A stretch of DNA of 13,889 nucleotides from JAJZOM01 sp046703545 (GTDB taxonomy: Archaea > Thermoplasmatota > Thermoplasmata > Thermoplasmatales > Thermoplasmataceae): positions 1 through 13,889 of the forward strand of contig JBJKSX010000006.1 of the NCBI GenBank assembly GCA_046703545.1, read 5' to 3'. Shown in pieces: positions 6,605 through 13,310 of the stretch (positions are counted from its first letter, which is position 1; every line of letters begins with the position of its first letter). The notes below the pieces were generated by a model. The model saw only the letters and a list, made by a program, of their open reading frames with translations, did not search any database and was not told the origin of the DNA. A program made the position numbers and the translations under genes.

Positions 6605-7266
6605 GGAAGAACAGTGTCAGAATTATTGCTGCGGTGATCGCCTTTCTCTTTATCCTTACAGCATACAGTGCACTGACAAGGCCGGAATATATTACAACAA
6701 AAGGTATGGGGCAACCTTATCAGCAAGGTTTCTTCGGTTCATCCTCCCAGATATCCAATGGAACCATGCTTCTCAGCGTATACAACGACAATGAGACCCT
6801 GTTGTTACACTCAAACGGGCTGTTTGTTCCATATTTTAGAACAAGTGGGAATTCATCGTCACAGGGGTATTATTACCTCAATCTCTCTGGTTACGAGGGG
6901 CATACTGTGGGCGCATACACCCTTAATATTGGCAAACTCTCGGAAAATATATCTCAGCCGGGGGTAGGTATGACATTTTCAGTGAGTGATGTCTCCATGC
7001 ATACCAGTGATCCGTTAGTTTACATACCACTGAAAGTCAGTTATCCAAATACGGTAAATGGTCACCCGCAATTCCAGAATGAACAATTCGTCTTGTTAAA
7101 CAACTTAGGATATCCTATCCTTAGCAGTTTCCCGGTAAATCAGACATTGCAGTTTTGGGTCAATTTCACCATCACACCAATTGTTGAACTGGGGCCATAT
7201 TATCTCCCAGGCTCATCCACCCACGTATCAATCACCTGGAATCTTACTATAATCAACAAGCCGTGA
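6601..7266 (+). CDS. Exported/membrane-anchored surface protein of unknown function (second of the pair, TTG start)
   Basis: 221 residues from a TTG codon whose last two bases overlap the TGA of the preceding gene (TTGA). This start is preferred because it supplies the basic MRKNSVR stretch and the complete hydrophobic segment at about 8-25 needed for export. The mature part is beta-rich with about eight N-x-S/T sequons. Its C-terminus (VNFTITPIVELGPYYLPGSS) aligns loosely with the corresponding region of the upstream protein. The overlap implies translational coupling and a common role at the cell surface. No recognisable domain or catalytic motif. Confidence 0.75.
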   Translation: MRKNSVRIIAAVIAFLFILTAYSALTRPEYITTKGMGQPYQQGFFGSSSQISNGTMLLSVYNDNETLLLHSNGLFVPYFRTSGNSSSQGYYYLNLSGYEGHTVGAYTLNIGKLSENISQPGVGMTFSVSDVSMHTSDPLVYIPLKVSYPNTVNGHPQFQNEQFVLLNNLGYPILSSFPVNQTLQFWVNFTITPIVELGPYYLPGSSTHVSITWNLTIINKP

Positions 7267-7535
7267 ATCTTCATGATCACTCAATTTATTGGAAAACAGG
7301 AAATTCCAAGCTAGAGATGGAATTATATTGGGAAGGAACAGGAAGAAATACACAATACGATCCACGACTCATAAAGGCACAAGGAATGCAGCCAAAGGAC
7401 GGTTTCGTAGCCTTTAATAAAATACTCATAGGTAAGACAAGAGGGCCAAGACTTCAATACTTCCTGTCAAACATGCCCATGGACAGGTTCAGGGAAAGAC
7501 TGAAGTTTCGATCCACACATCCCTACGGGATGTGA
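7263..7535 (+). CDS. Free-standing copy of the lysyl-tRNA synthetase C-terminal domain
   Basis: The product aligns with the last ~65 residues of the class I LysRS encoded at 4340-5857. By hand count 26 of 43 residues are identical between QGMQPKDGF...LKF here and the end of LysRS, including the shared KILIGK, RGPRL and YFLSN blocks. The catalytic core and tRNA-charging motifs are absent, so it cannot charge tRNA alone. The frame opens with GTG at 7263, overlapping the upstream stop (GTGA). An ATG at 7317 (72 residues) starts almost exactly where LysRS similarity begins and may be the real start. Many codon differences from lysS are silent, which argues for protein-level constraint rather than plain decay. 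It could be a functional domain protein or the remnant of a second LysRS. Confidence 0.65.
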   Translation: MNLHDHSIYWKTGNSKLEMELYWEGTGRNTQYDPRLIKAQGMQPKDGFVAFNKILIGKTRGPRLQYFLSNMPMDRFRERLKFRSTHPYGM

Positions 7536-7568
7536 CTCTTTGGTTCTTTATATTTGACTAAGTGAAAG

Positions 7569-7584
7569 TTATAATATAATATAA
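7569..7584 (+). promoter_or_regulatory. TATA-like box for the toxin-antitoxin operon
   Basis: A run TTATAATATAATATAA is centred about 24 bases upstream of the ATG at 7600. No ribosome binding site precedes that ATG, so a leaderless transcript is likely. Confidence 0.65.
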
Positions 7585-7599
7585 CAATTACTTATCAAC

Positions 7600-8241
7600 A
7601 TGAAGCCAATTGGTTCATTCATCAGCGGAGAAAGATTGCGACTTGCAGAACTCCAGGATTACGTCATCGACATAATCTATGATGAATTTCAGTCCAACGC
7701 ACTTCTATACGGGGGGACTGCCATTTGGAGATGTTTCAATGGATCAAGGTTCTCAGAGGACATAGACATATATATGGAAAAGTCACCCCTTGATAAGTTC
7801 ATTTCAAAATTGGATCAGTATGGGTTGATTCTAACATGGCGCGATCCAGAACTGCCTTCAAGAGTCAGGATATCAAATGGAACTACCGATCTCCTCCTGG
7901 AATCAAAACAGGGATATGCGGAGAATGAGATGAGGGCATATTCCAGAACTGATGGTACCTTGAAAACCATCAGTGTTCTCAGTCCAACGGAGCTGTTGAT
8001 CAGGAAGATAGAGGCATACCAGGGCAGGAGATTTATCAGGGACATTTATGACCTGTTCATTTTGACAAACTGGCTTGACAGATCAGACTATGTGGTGAGG
8101 TCAAGACTCTCAAAGTTCCTGCAAACGATCCCGAAACCCGTTGATGAACAGGTTCTCACTTCATTGCTGTACATGACAGAGGGAAACATGAGTTTTCTCG
8201 GGCTCGTAGAATATCTAAAAAGGTGGTTGAATGAAATATGA
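7600..8241 (+). CDS. AbiEii/AbiGii-type nucleotidyltransferase toxin
   Basis: 213 residues of the DNA polymerase beta-like nucleotidyltransferase superfamily, AbiEii type. Seen: the GG signature in YGGTAIWR (37-44), followed by RFSEDIDIYM with the metal-binding acidic pair D54/D56, then the C-terminal family motif from ELLIRKIEAY (131-140) to RDIYDL (147-152). In characterised relatives such enzymes inhibit growth; the related MenT toxins add nucleotides to tRNA 3' ends. The target here is not visible. The gene is first in a two-gene operon and overlaps the antitoxin gene by 11 bases. The canonical AbiE order is antitoxin first, so this arrangement is reversed. All catalytic residues looked for are present. 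Confidence 0.88.
   Translation: MKPIGSFISGERLRLAELQDYVIDIIYDEFQSNALLYGGTAIWRCFNGSRFSEDIDIYMEKSPLDKFISKLDQYGLILTWRDPELPSRVRISNGTTDLLLESKQGYAENEMRAYSRTDGTLKTISVLSPTELLIRKIEAYQGRRFIRDIYDLFILTNWLDRSDYVVRSRLSKFLQTIPKPVDEQVLTSLLYMTEGNMSFLGLVEYLKRWLNEI
8221..8227 (+). promoter_or_regulatory. Ribosome binding site of the antitoxin gene, inside the toxin gene
   Basis: AGGTGGT lies three bases before the ATG at 8231, within the last codons of the toxin gene. It supports that start and independent or coupled translation of the second gene. Confidence 0.55.
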
Positions 8242-8821
8242 AACTGCCTTTACTGAATTCTTTTCAAAACAGAACCTGTTTACATCCTCAGACGCAAGGA
8301 GATTCTTGTCCGGACTGGGGGCCAGCGAAGCCTACATCAGACTGATGCTTCACAATATGGTTAAATCCGGAAAACTAAACAGGATCAAGAAGGGGATTTA
8401 CTCATTCTCCAGGAACGAGGCAGTGATCGGATTTGCGTTCAGGCCTTTCTACTATGGACTTCAATATGCACTCACAATAAGAAAATTATGGACTCAGCAA
8501 TCGGTGCCAGTAATCATAACCACCAGCAAGGCAAATCCTGGAGCCCGGCAGGTCATGGGCTTAAGGGTCATACTTCGAAGAATCAATGAAAATGGTTTTT
8601 TTGGGTTCGAGTACATCAATTATGGGGGTATTTTCGTTCCAGTTTCAGATATTGAAAAGACTCTTCTCGATTTCGTCTATTACGATGTGAAAATTGATCC
8701 AGAGACAATGGCAGTACTGAGAGGCAAGTCCGATGAAAAAAAGCTGAGGGATTATTCCCTTAGGATTTTTGGAGAACGTGGCATTGAGTTGTTAAGGACA
8801 TTTCTCCACAAATCTGGATAA
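8231..8821 (+). CDS. AbiEi-type antitoxin / winged-helix regulator
   Basis: 196 residues. The N-terminal ~60 residues form a winged helix typical of AbiEi antitoxins: FTSSDARRFLSGLGASEAYIR, then LHNMVKSGKLNRIKKGIYSF. The C-terminal domain carries the usual VSDIEKTLLDFVYYD segment (about 137-151). In characterised AbiE (type IV) systems this protein counteracts the nucleotidyltransferase toxin without a stable complex, and it represses its own promoter through the winged helix. Here it follows the toxin gene, overlapping it by 11 bases (stop at 8239-8241), so the pair should be translated together. The order is unusual, but both domains are intact. Confidence 0.85.
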   Translation: MKYETAFTEFFSKQNLFTSSDARRFLSGLGASEAYIRLMLHNMVKSGKLNRIKKGIYSFSRNEAVIGFAFRPFYYGLQYALTIRKLWTQQSVPVIITTSKANPGARQVMGLRVILRRINENGFFGFEYINYGGIFVPVSDIEKTLLDFVYYDVKIDPETMAVLRGKSDEKKLRDYSLRIFGERGIELLRTFLHKSG

Positions 8822-8874
8822 ATGGCAGACGGGATAGTTTAAGCTGCTGGATTACACTGAGAAATAAATGAACC

Positions 8875-8932
8875 ATTGGGGGCACATACTCTCTTCTCAA
8901 TCAGCGCAAGTGAGTTTGTATCATCCCCCAAT
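8875..8932. repeat. 8-base inverted repeat between convergent genes
   Basis: ATTGGGGG (8875-8882) and CCCCCAAT (8925-8932) form a perfect inverted repeat with a 42-base spacer, filling the gap between the antitoxin stop and the convergent ligase stop (8933). The long loop and lack of a T-tract make a terminator role uncertain. Confidence 0.3.
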
Positions 8933-10591
8933 TCAGACTCTTTTTCTCAAGTCTGATTTCAGAGCTTTCCCAACAGGATTTCTTGGAATAGAGTCTATGA
9001 TCTCAACCCGCTCGGGCCATTTGTAAATTGCAACATCATTTTCCTTCATTATCTGCTTCACATCCTCCAGCCCGACTGATTCGCCCGGCTTTGTGACCAC
9101 AAACAGGCAGACACGTTCACCCAGTTTATCATCTGGAACAGGAACTGCAGCGGCATCAGCTATCCTGGGGTCCCGCTTTGCAATGTCCTCAATCTCGGCT
9201 GAACTGATATTGAATCCACCCCGTATGATTATGTCCTTTGCCCGGTCAAAGAAAGATATCCTGTCTTCTGAAACTATGCTGAAAAGGTCTCCAGTGTGGA
9301 AGAAACCGTCCTTGTCAAAAGCGTGTTCGGTAAGTTCTGGCTGGTTGTAGTATCCCGGAACGGTCATGGGGCTCCTGAAGCAGAGTTCACCAACGCCTCC
9401 AGGCTCAGTCAATTCCTTTCCTGTTTCAATATCAACGATTTTTGTTTCAATGGGTTTCAGGAACGGAAGGTCCTCGTGCCTCCCGTCGCCCGGCCGAGGA
9501 AACGATCTTGCCCTGTCCGATAGGTCCGGTATCAGGTCCTTGGTGGAGAAAAGGCCTGTACCTTCATTCTGTCCCCAGACGTTTATTGATTCTATTCCCC
9601 ACCTTTTCTTGAAATCAACGAAGGTCCAGGGCGGCGGAGGTGCAGAGCCCTGCAGGAATACCCTGGTGGCACTCAGATTAAACTTGTCCACGTCGGGGTG
9701 CTTGAGCATCCCCACTGCCACAGCAGGCACTGCCAGAGTAAAATTGACCTTGTCGCCAATAAGCTGGCGGAAATATATGGATGGGTCAAAGGGCTGGTGC
9801 AGGACAAAAGTGCCTGCCACCATGATCCAGGGAACAACTCCAACACCAATGCCAGTCATGTTCACCAGAGGTGCAGGGTTCATCACGACGTCCCCGTCTT
9901 TCAAGATTCCACCCTTGTGCTCACTGCGGTAGAAGTACCTCAGGAATCCCCAGTTGTTGTGGGTCATGGGACAGGCCTTGGGTTCCTTCTCGGTCCCGGA
10001 TGTCCACTGTATCACGGATACGTCCTCTCCACCCAGTTTCCCGGTATATTCGTCCAGCCCCGGATCAACCGGATGTTCTGACATCGCTTTCCTCAAATCT
10101 GAAAGTGAGACTAGGTGCTCCAGTGAGGGGGCATCCTCTCCAATGGCCCTCATCATCTCCACGTGGTTGAAATTCTTGAATGTTGTTGACAGGTACAGAG
10201 TAGCCTCTGTAACATCCACAACTTTCCTGAGTTCATGGCTTTTCCACTGCATTGGCACAGGTGAAACCGACGCACCCACTCTCCATGATGCCAGATATGA
10301 AATGAGCAATTCAGCAATGTTGGGAAGCTGGACTATGACCACACTATCCTTTGTGATGCCCTTTTCAAGGAAATACGATGCAAGCCTGTCAACCCTGTGC
10401 AGCACTTCAGAATAACTGAACTTCTCAGGCTCAAGGCCCACAAGATCCATTTTGTTGGGAGGATCAACTATTGCGGTTCTGTCTGGATTCTTGGAACAGT
10501 TTTCCAGGAAGATGCCTATAAGGGTCCGGCCATCCCACCAGCCTTCTTTCAGGTACCTTTCCCTCAGATCTTCAGGATATGTGGATATCAT
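8933..10591 (-). CDS. AMP-forming acyl-CoA / aryl-acid synthetase (ANL superfamily)
   Basis: 552 residues with the full set of adenylation motifs. P-loop A3 is WTSGTEKEPKAC (196-207). A5 is WGQNEG (339-344) and A7 is FHTGDL (431-436). A8 runs from FDRAKDIIIRGGF (448-460) to NISSAEIE (461-468), and the catalytic lysine of A10 is K542 in NPVGKALK. The enzyme should activate a carboxylic acid with ATP and probably transfer it to CoA in the cytosol. The substrate is not readable. The A3 loop reads TEKEPKA instead of the common TTGxPKG; the TSGTE form recalls the cyclohexanecarboxylate/aryl-CoA ligase branch. The ATG lies about 26 bases below a TATA-like box and diverges from an MFS transporter, which may import its substrate. 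Confidence 0.93.
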   Translation of the reverse strand: MISTYPEDLRERYLKEGWWDGRTLIGIFLENCSKNPDRTAIVDPPNKMDLVGLEPEKFSYSEVLHRVDRLASYFLEKGITKDSVVIVQLPNIAELLISYLASWRVGASVSPVPMQWKSHELRKVVDVTEATLYLSTTFKNFNHVEMMRAIGEDAPSLEHLVSLSDLRKAMSEHPVDPGLDEYTGKLGGEDVSVIQWTSGTEKEPKACPMTHNNWGFLRYFYRSEHKGGILKDGDVVMNPAPLVNMTGIGVGVVPWIMVAGTFVLHQPFDPSIYFRQLIGDKVNFTLAVPAVAVGMLKHPDVDKFNLSATRVFLQGSAPPPPWTFVDFKKRWGIESINVWGQNEGTGLFSTKDLIPDLSDRARSFPRPGDGRHEDLPFLKPIETKIVDIETGKELTEPGGVGELCFRSPMTVPGYYNQPELTEHAFDKDGFFHTGDLFSIVSEDRISFFDRAKDIIIRGGFNISSAEIEDIAKRDPRIADAAAVPVPDDKLGERVCLFVVTKPGESVGLEDVKQIMKENDVAIYKWPERVEIIDSIPRNPVGKALKSDLRKRV

Positions 10592-10610
10592 TCATCTAAA
10601 ACCAAACACT

Positions 10611-10623
10611 AATCAATAATAAT
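10611..10623 (-). promoter_or_regulatory. TATA-like box for the acyl-CoA synthetase gene
   Basis: Minus-strand ATTATTATTGATT is centred about 26 bases upstream of the ATG at 10591, with no ribosome binding site between. Confidence 0.6.
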
Positions 10624-10680
10624 GGTTGCTATGCCAGCACTCATCAGCCTACATTGGGAAAGAAGTTCCATTTTCCGTCT

Positions 10681-10693
10681 GATTTATTAGTTC
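10681..10693 (+). promoter_or_regulatory. TATA-like box for the MFS transporter gene
   Basis: GATTTATTAGTTC is centred about 33 bases before the ATG at 10720, which would give a leader of only a few bases. Confidence 0.45.
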
Positions 10694-10719
10694 CCAGAAG
10701 CTAACAGAAAAGCCCAGAC

Positions 10720-11928
10720 ATGAACTTAGCAGGCAAAGGAATTCAGCTTGACCAGGTATTTCCAGCATACAGGAACAGGCCCTTATTGCTGGCCCTGCTG
10801 GTCTTCGCCTCCGCTTTTACCAATTTCGTCATTTCCTTCGACTCAAACCTTTACTTCTTCAGCTCACCATTCATCATCGGAAGCATTTCAGCACCCACAA
10901 TCTATCTCGGCATCTCAGCAAGTTCATTCACCCTTGGGGTGATTATTTTCGCCTCCATTGGCGGTTACCTCTTCTCAAGATACTCATCAAAGTGGCTTCT
11001 CACCCTCTCAATCGCCATACTGACCTTTTTCTCTGTTCTAACAGCCTATGTGAGCAACCCCATTGAACTCGTGGCTGTACGGTTCATGTTTGGAATTGGA
11101 AACGGGCTCCTGCAGAGCCTGCTCACAAGTTTGCTTGGGGGCCTTTATCCGCAAAAGAAAGGGCTTCTCCTGTCCTTCAAAGGGATCACTTTCAGTGCGG
11201 GCCTTTTGATGGGGCCCTATGTTGAATATCCCTTTGCCCCGGAATTCAAGATTCCATTTCTCATTACAGGGCTGGTTGGCATAGCCTGCGTTGCACTCCT
11301 CCTGCTTTTCCTCCCGGATATACATATGGGGAATCGCAGCGAAACACATCTGGACATAAGGAGGCTTTTCAACCGGAATACAACACTTACATTTATTGGG
11401 ATATTCTTTTTCGGCATAGGCCTCTTCGGCTTTCTGGGATACTTTTCACATTACCTGATTTCTGGTCTCGGATTCAGCAGCACCAGTTCTGCACTGATCG
11501 CTGCAATGCTGGGCGTTGGCGGGCTGTTAATGACAATCCCAGCCGGGCATCTCACTGACATCTGGAGCAAGAAATACACTCTTGTGATGCTGTTTGCAAT
11601 TCTTGCTGTTTCAAGCATGGGAATTTTTGCGTTCCATACGGGATACATCGTGGTCATCGTTTCTGCATTGCTTTTCGGGGGTGCATACAACGGACTTATA
11701 AATTCAGTATCTGCAGCAGTGCAGCACTGGGCTGAACCGGAGGATCTGGGCCAGGTTTCAGGAGTGCTGTTCTCATTCTTCTACCTGGGGGGAATTATCG
11801 GGGGGCCAATGTTTGGGCTGCTCATTCCATTCACTGGATTTGACAATGCAGGTGTGGTTTCAGTGTCAGTAATGATGTTAATGGGGCTGGTATCCACCCT
11901 GCTCATCATTGAGCAAAATCCCAATTGA
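10720..11928 (+). CDS. Major facilitator superfamily transporter, 12 TM
   Basis: 402 residues with about twelve hydrophobic segments in two halves of six, the normal MFS plan. A loop-2/3 motif-A-like stretch GGYLFSRYSSKWLL follows TM2, RFMFGIGNGL in TM4 matches motif B, and the second-half copy of motif A reads AGHLTDIWSKKYTL after TM8. A hydrophilic loop around residues 200-222 separates the halves. It is a plasma-membrane secondary transporter; the substrate cannot be assigned. Its promoter region is shared with the acyl-CoA synthetase gene on the opposite strand, so uptake or export of an organic acid is a reasonable but unproven idea. No terminator with a T-tract is evident in the 115 bases that follow. 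Confidence 0.92.
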   Translation: MNLAGKGIQLDQVFPAYRNRPLLLALLVFASAFTNFVISFDSNLYFFSSPFIIGSISAPTIYLGISASSFTLGVIIFASIGGYLFSRYSSKWLLTLSIAILTFFSVLTAYVSNPIELVAVRFMFGIGNGLLQSLLTSLLGGLYPQKKGLLLSFKGITFSAGLLMGPYVEYPFAPEFKIPFLITGLVGIACVALLLLFLPDIHMGNRSETHLDIRRLFNRNTTLTFIGIFFFGIGLFGFLGYFSHYLISGLGFSSTSSALIAAMLGVGGLLMTIPAGHLTDIWSKKYTLVMLFAILAVSSMGIFAFHTGYIVVIVSALLFGGAYNGLINSVSAAVQHWAEPEDLGQVSGVLFSFFYLGGIIGGPMFGLLIPFTGFDNAGVVSVSVMMLMGLVSTLLIIEQNPN

Positions 11929-11975
11929 AAGTTCAATTGTCCAGTGCAATGCGGGTGCCCAGGCTATATTTCGCT

Positions 11976-11990
11976 AAAATAATATATTCG
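11976..11990 (+). promoter_or_regulatory. TATA-like box for the beta-propeller gene
   Basis: AAAATAATATATTCG predicts transcription starting near 12010, leaving a leader of about 35 bases before the TTG at 12044. Unlike most first genes in this window the transcript would be leadered. Confidence 0.55.
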
Positions 11991-12022
11991 AAGATCAATG
12001 TATGTTTACCATTGCTGAAAAC

Positions 12023-12029
12023 GGGGTGA
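12023..12029 (+). promoter_or_regulatory. Possible ribosome binding site for the TTG-start gene
   Basis: GGGGTGA matches the archaeal GGAGGTGA consensus well but lies 14 bases before the TTG at 12044, a long spacing. It falls inside the leader predicted from the TATA-like box. Confidence 0.4.
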
Positions 12030-12043
12030 ACTAGGCGCGCGGT

Positions 12044-13228
12044 TTGAAAAATAAGAAAAGACTCATTGCATTGTCAGCTGGAGTTTTAATGTCTCTGATA
12101 ATCCTGGGCACTCTGGTTCACGCTGGAATTTATCTGGGTCAAAGAGATTCTTCTTATTCAAACGCAGGAAGTGCAACTCCATTCATCTCTACCAACGGAA
12201 AACTTGTGAGCTGGCTCACAGGGCCCTCATTTTATGGATGCAACGGGATAGCCTACGATAGCATAAATGGCAATCTGTATGTTGCAAACGATCAATGGCA
12301 TAATATCACAGTTGTTAACGCAACCACCAATCAAGTGGAAGGAAACATCAGTGGATTCTACTACCCACTGAATGTGGTTGTGGATTCTCATGCCAATGAA
12401 CTTGCAGTAACAAATGAATTCCTGCCTCTGGGTGGGTATACAAACACCTCTGTTTACGATATCTCAACTGGAAAGATGGTACACGTGTTCAATTCAACAC
12501 GTCTGTTGACTATTGACCAGCTAAACGGCAATTTCTTCATAGCCTCAGGTAGCAACATTTCAGTTATTTCTGGAACAAGCTGGAAACTGCTGGGCAACAC
12601 ATCAACAGGCACTTATGTTACATCCATTCACTTTGATACTCCGCTGAATGACCTTCTGGTTGGGACGAATCAGGGCACGATTGAGGTATTGAATGGCACC
12701 ACAGGCAAATTTGTGAAGACAATAACGCCAAAAGGATTAAGCCTGGAAAATGGCAGCATCTACACCATTTCCACAGATTCGTCTGGAAAAATTATTTACT
12801 TTTCAGAATCAAATTACCTATCTACGGTAGGAGCTCTGGATATTCCTGATGGTTCGACGCTGTGGTTAAACTTGAATGCCTTTGATGAGGTGATTTTCAT
12901 GACATATGATCCGAACAACAGCTTACTGTACCTCTCAGACGGAGTAGGTCAGTTATTCGCCCTGGACAGTTTCAATGGTGAAATATTCAACTCATTTGGA
13001 TTATACAGTGCAGGAGGCCAGGCATACGTCTCATCTAACAATGCAGTTTATGTTGCCACTGGGGGCCTTCCATACAGTGGCCCAAGCGGCATTCTGATCG
13101 TGCATGAGAATTATGGGCCTGTAGCCCAGGCTAATATTTTCCACATTTTTGAAGGATCCGGAATAGCGATTATTGCTGTTATTTCACTGGCATACTTGTA
13201 CACTCTGAGACGCAAGAATCAAAAGTAG
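12044..13228 (+). CDS. Cell-surface beta-propeller (YVTN/NHL-like) protein with N- and C-terminal hydrophobic segments
   Basis: 394 residues. A basic MKNKKR start is followed by a hydrophobic signal segment (about 7-30). Residues ~50-350 consist of repeated blade-like units such as GIAYDSINGNLYVAND followed by ITVVNATTNQV, the pattern of YVTN/SMP-30-like propellers. At least eight N-x-S/T sequons suggest glycosylation. The C-terminus has a membrane span (about 368-386) and a basic tail RRKNQK, so the propeller is displayed outside and tethered. Such proteins are common S-layer or adhesion components in Thermoplasmatales-like archaea; no enzymatic motif is seen. The TTG start is preferred over the ATG at 12089 because the latter would cut into the signal segment. 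Confidence 0.85.
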   Translation: MKNKKRLIALSAGVLMSLIILGTLVHAGIYLGQRDSSYSNAGSATPFISTNGKLVSWLTGPSFYGCNGIAYDSINGNLYVANDQWHNITVVNATTNQVEGNISGFYYPLNVVVDSHANELAVTNEFLPLGGYTNTSVYDISTGKMVHVFNSTRLLTIDQLNGNFFIASGSNISVISGTSWKLLGNTSTGTYVTSIHFDTPLNDLLVGTNQGTIEVLNGTTGKFVKTITPKGLSLENGSIYTISTDSSGKIIYFSESNYLSTVGALDIPDGSTLWLNLNAFDEVIFMTYDPNNSLLYLSDGVGQLFALDSFNGEIFNSFGLYSAGGQAYVSSNNAVYVATGGLPYSGPSGILIVHENYGPVAQANIFHIFEGSGIAIIAVISLAYLYTLRRKNQK

Positions 13229-13255
13229 AAAAGTGAGAAAGAATAGTCCCCATAG

Positions 13256-13291
13256 ATAGGTCTGATCCTTTCAGTCAAGCCTATTGTTTTT
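13256..13291 (+). terminator. Hairpin plus T-tract terminator
   Basis: A 10-base-pair stem (13256-13265 with 13275-13284) has one mismatch, one G-T wobble and a nine-base loop. It is followed by TGTTTTT at 13285-13291. It sits 28 bases after the propeller stop, in the gap between convergent genes. Confidence 0.7.
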
Positions 13292-13310
13292 GGATTTAAA
13301 ATGAATGATG

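Noticed and set aside
7317..7535. Treating the LysRS-like fragment simply as a pseudogene
   Set aside because: The frame is intact, and silent substitutions outnumber amino-acid changes relative to lysS. I kept it as a CDS of moderate confidence while noting the remnant explanation.
8875..8932. Inverted repeat as a confident terminator
   Set aside because: The two 8-base arms are separated by 42 bases and no T-tract follows, so it is listed only as a weak repeat.
9366..10415. Several plus-strand open frames of 100-190 codons opposite the acyl-CoA synthetase gene
   Set aside because: All overlap one continuous gene with intact adenylation motifs; they are shadows and share no start or promoter signal.
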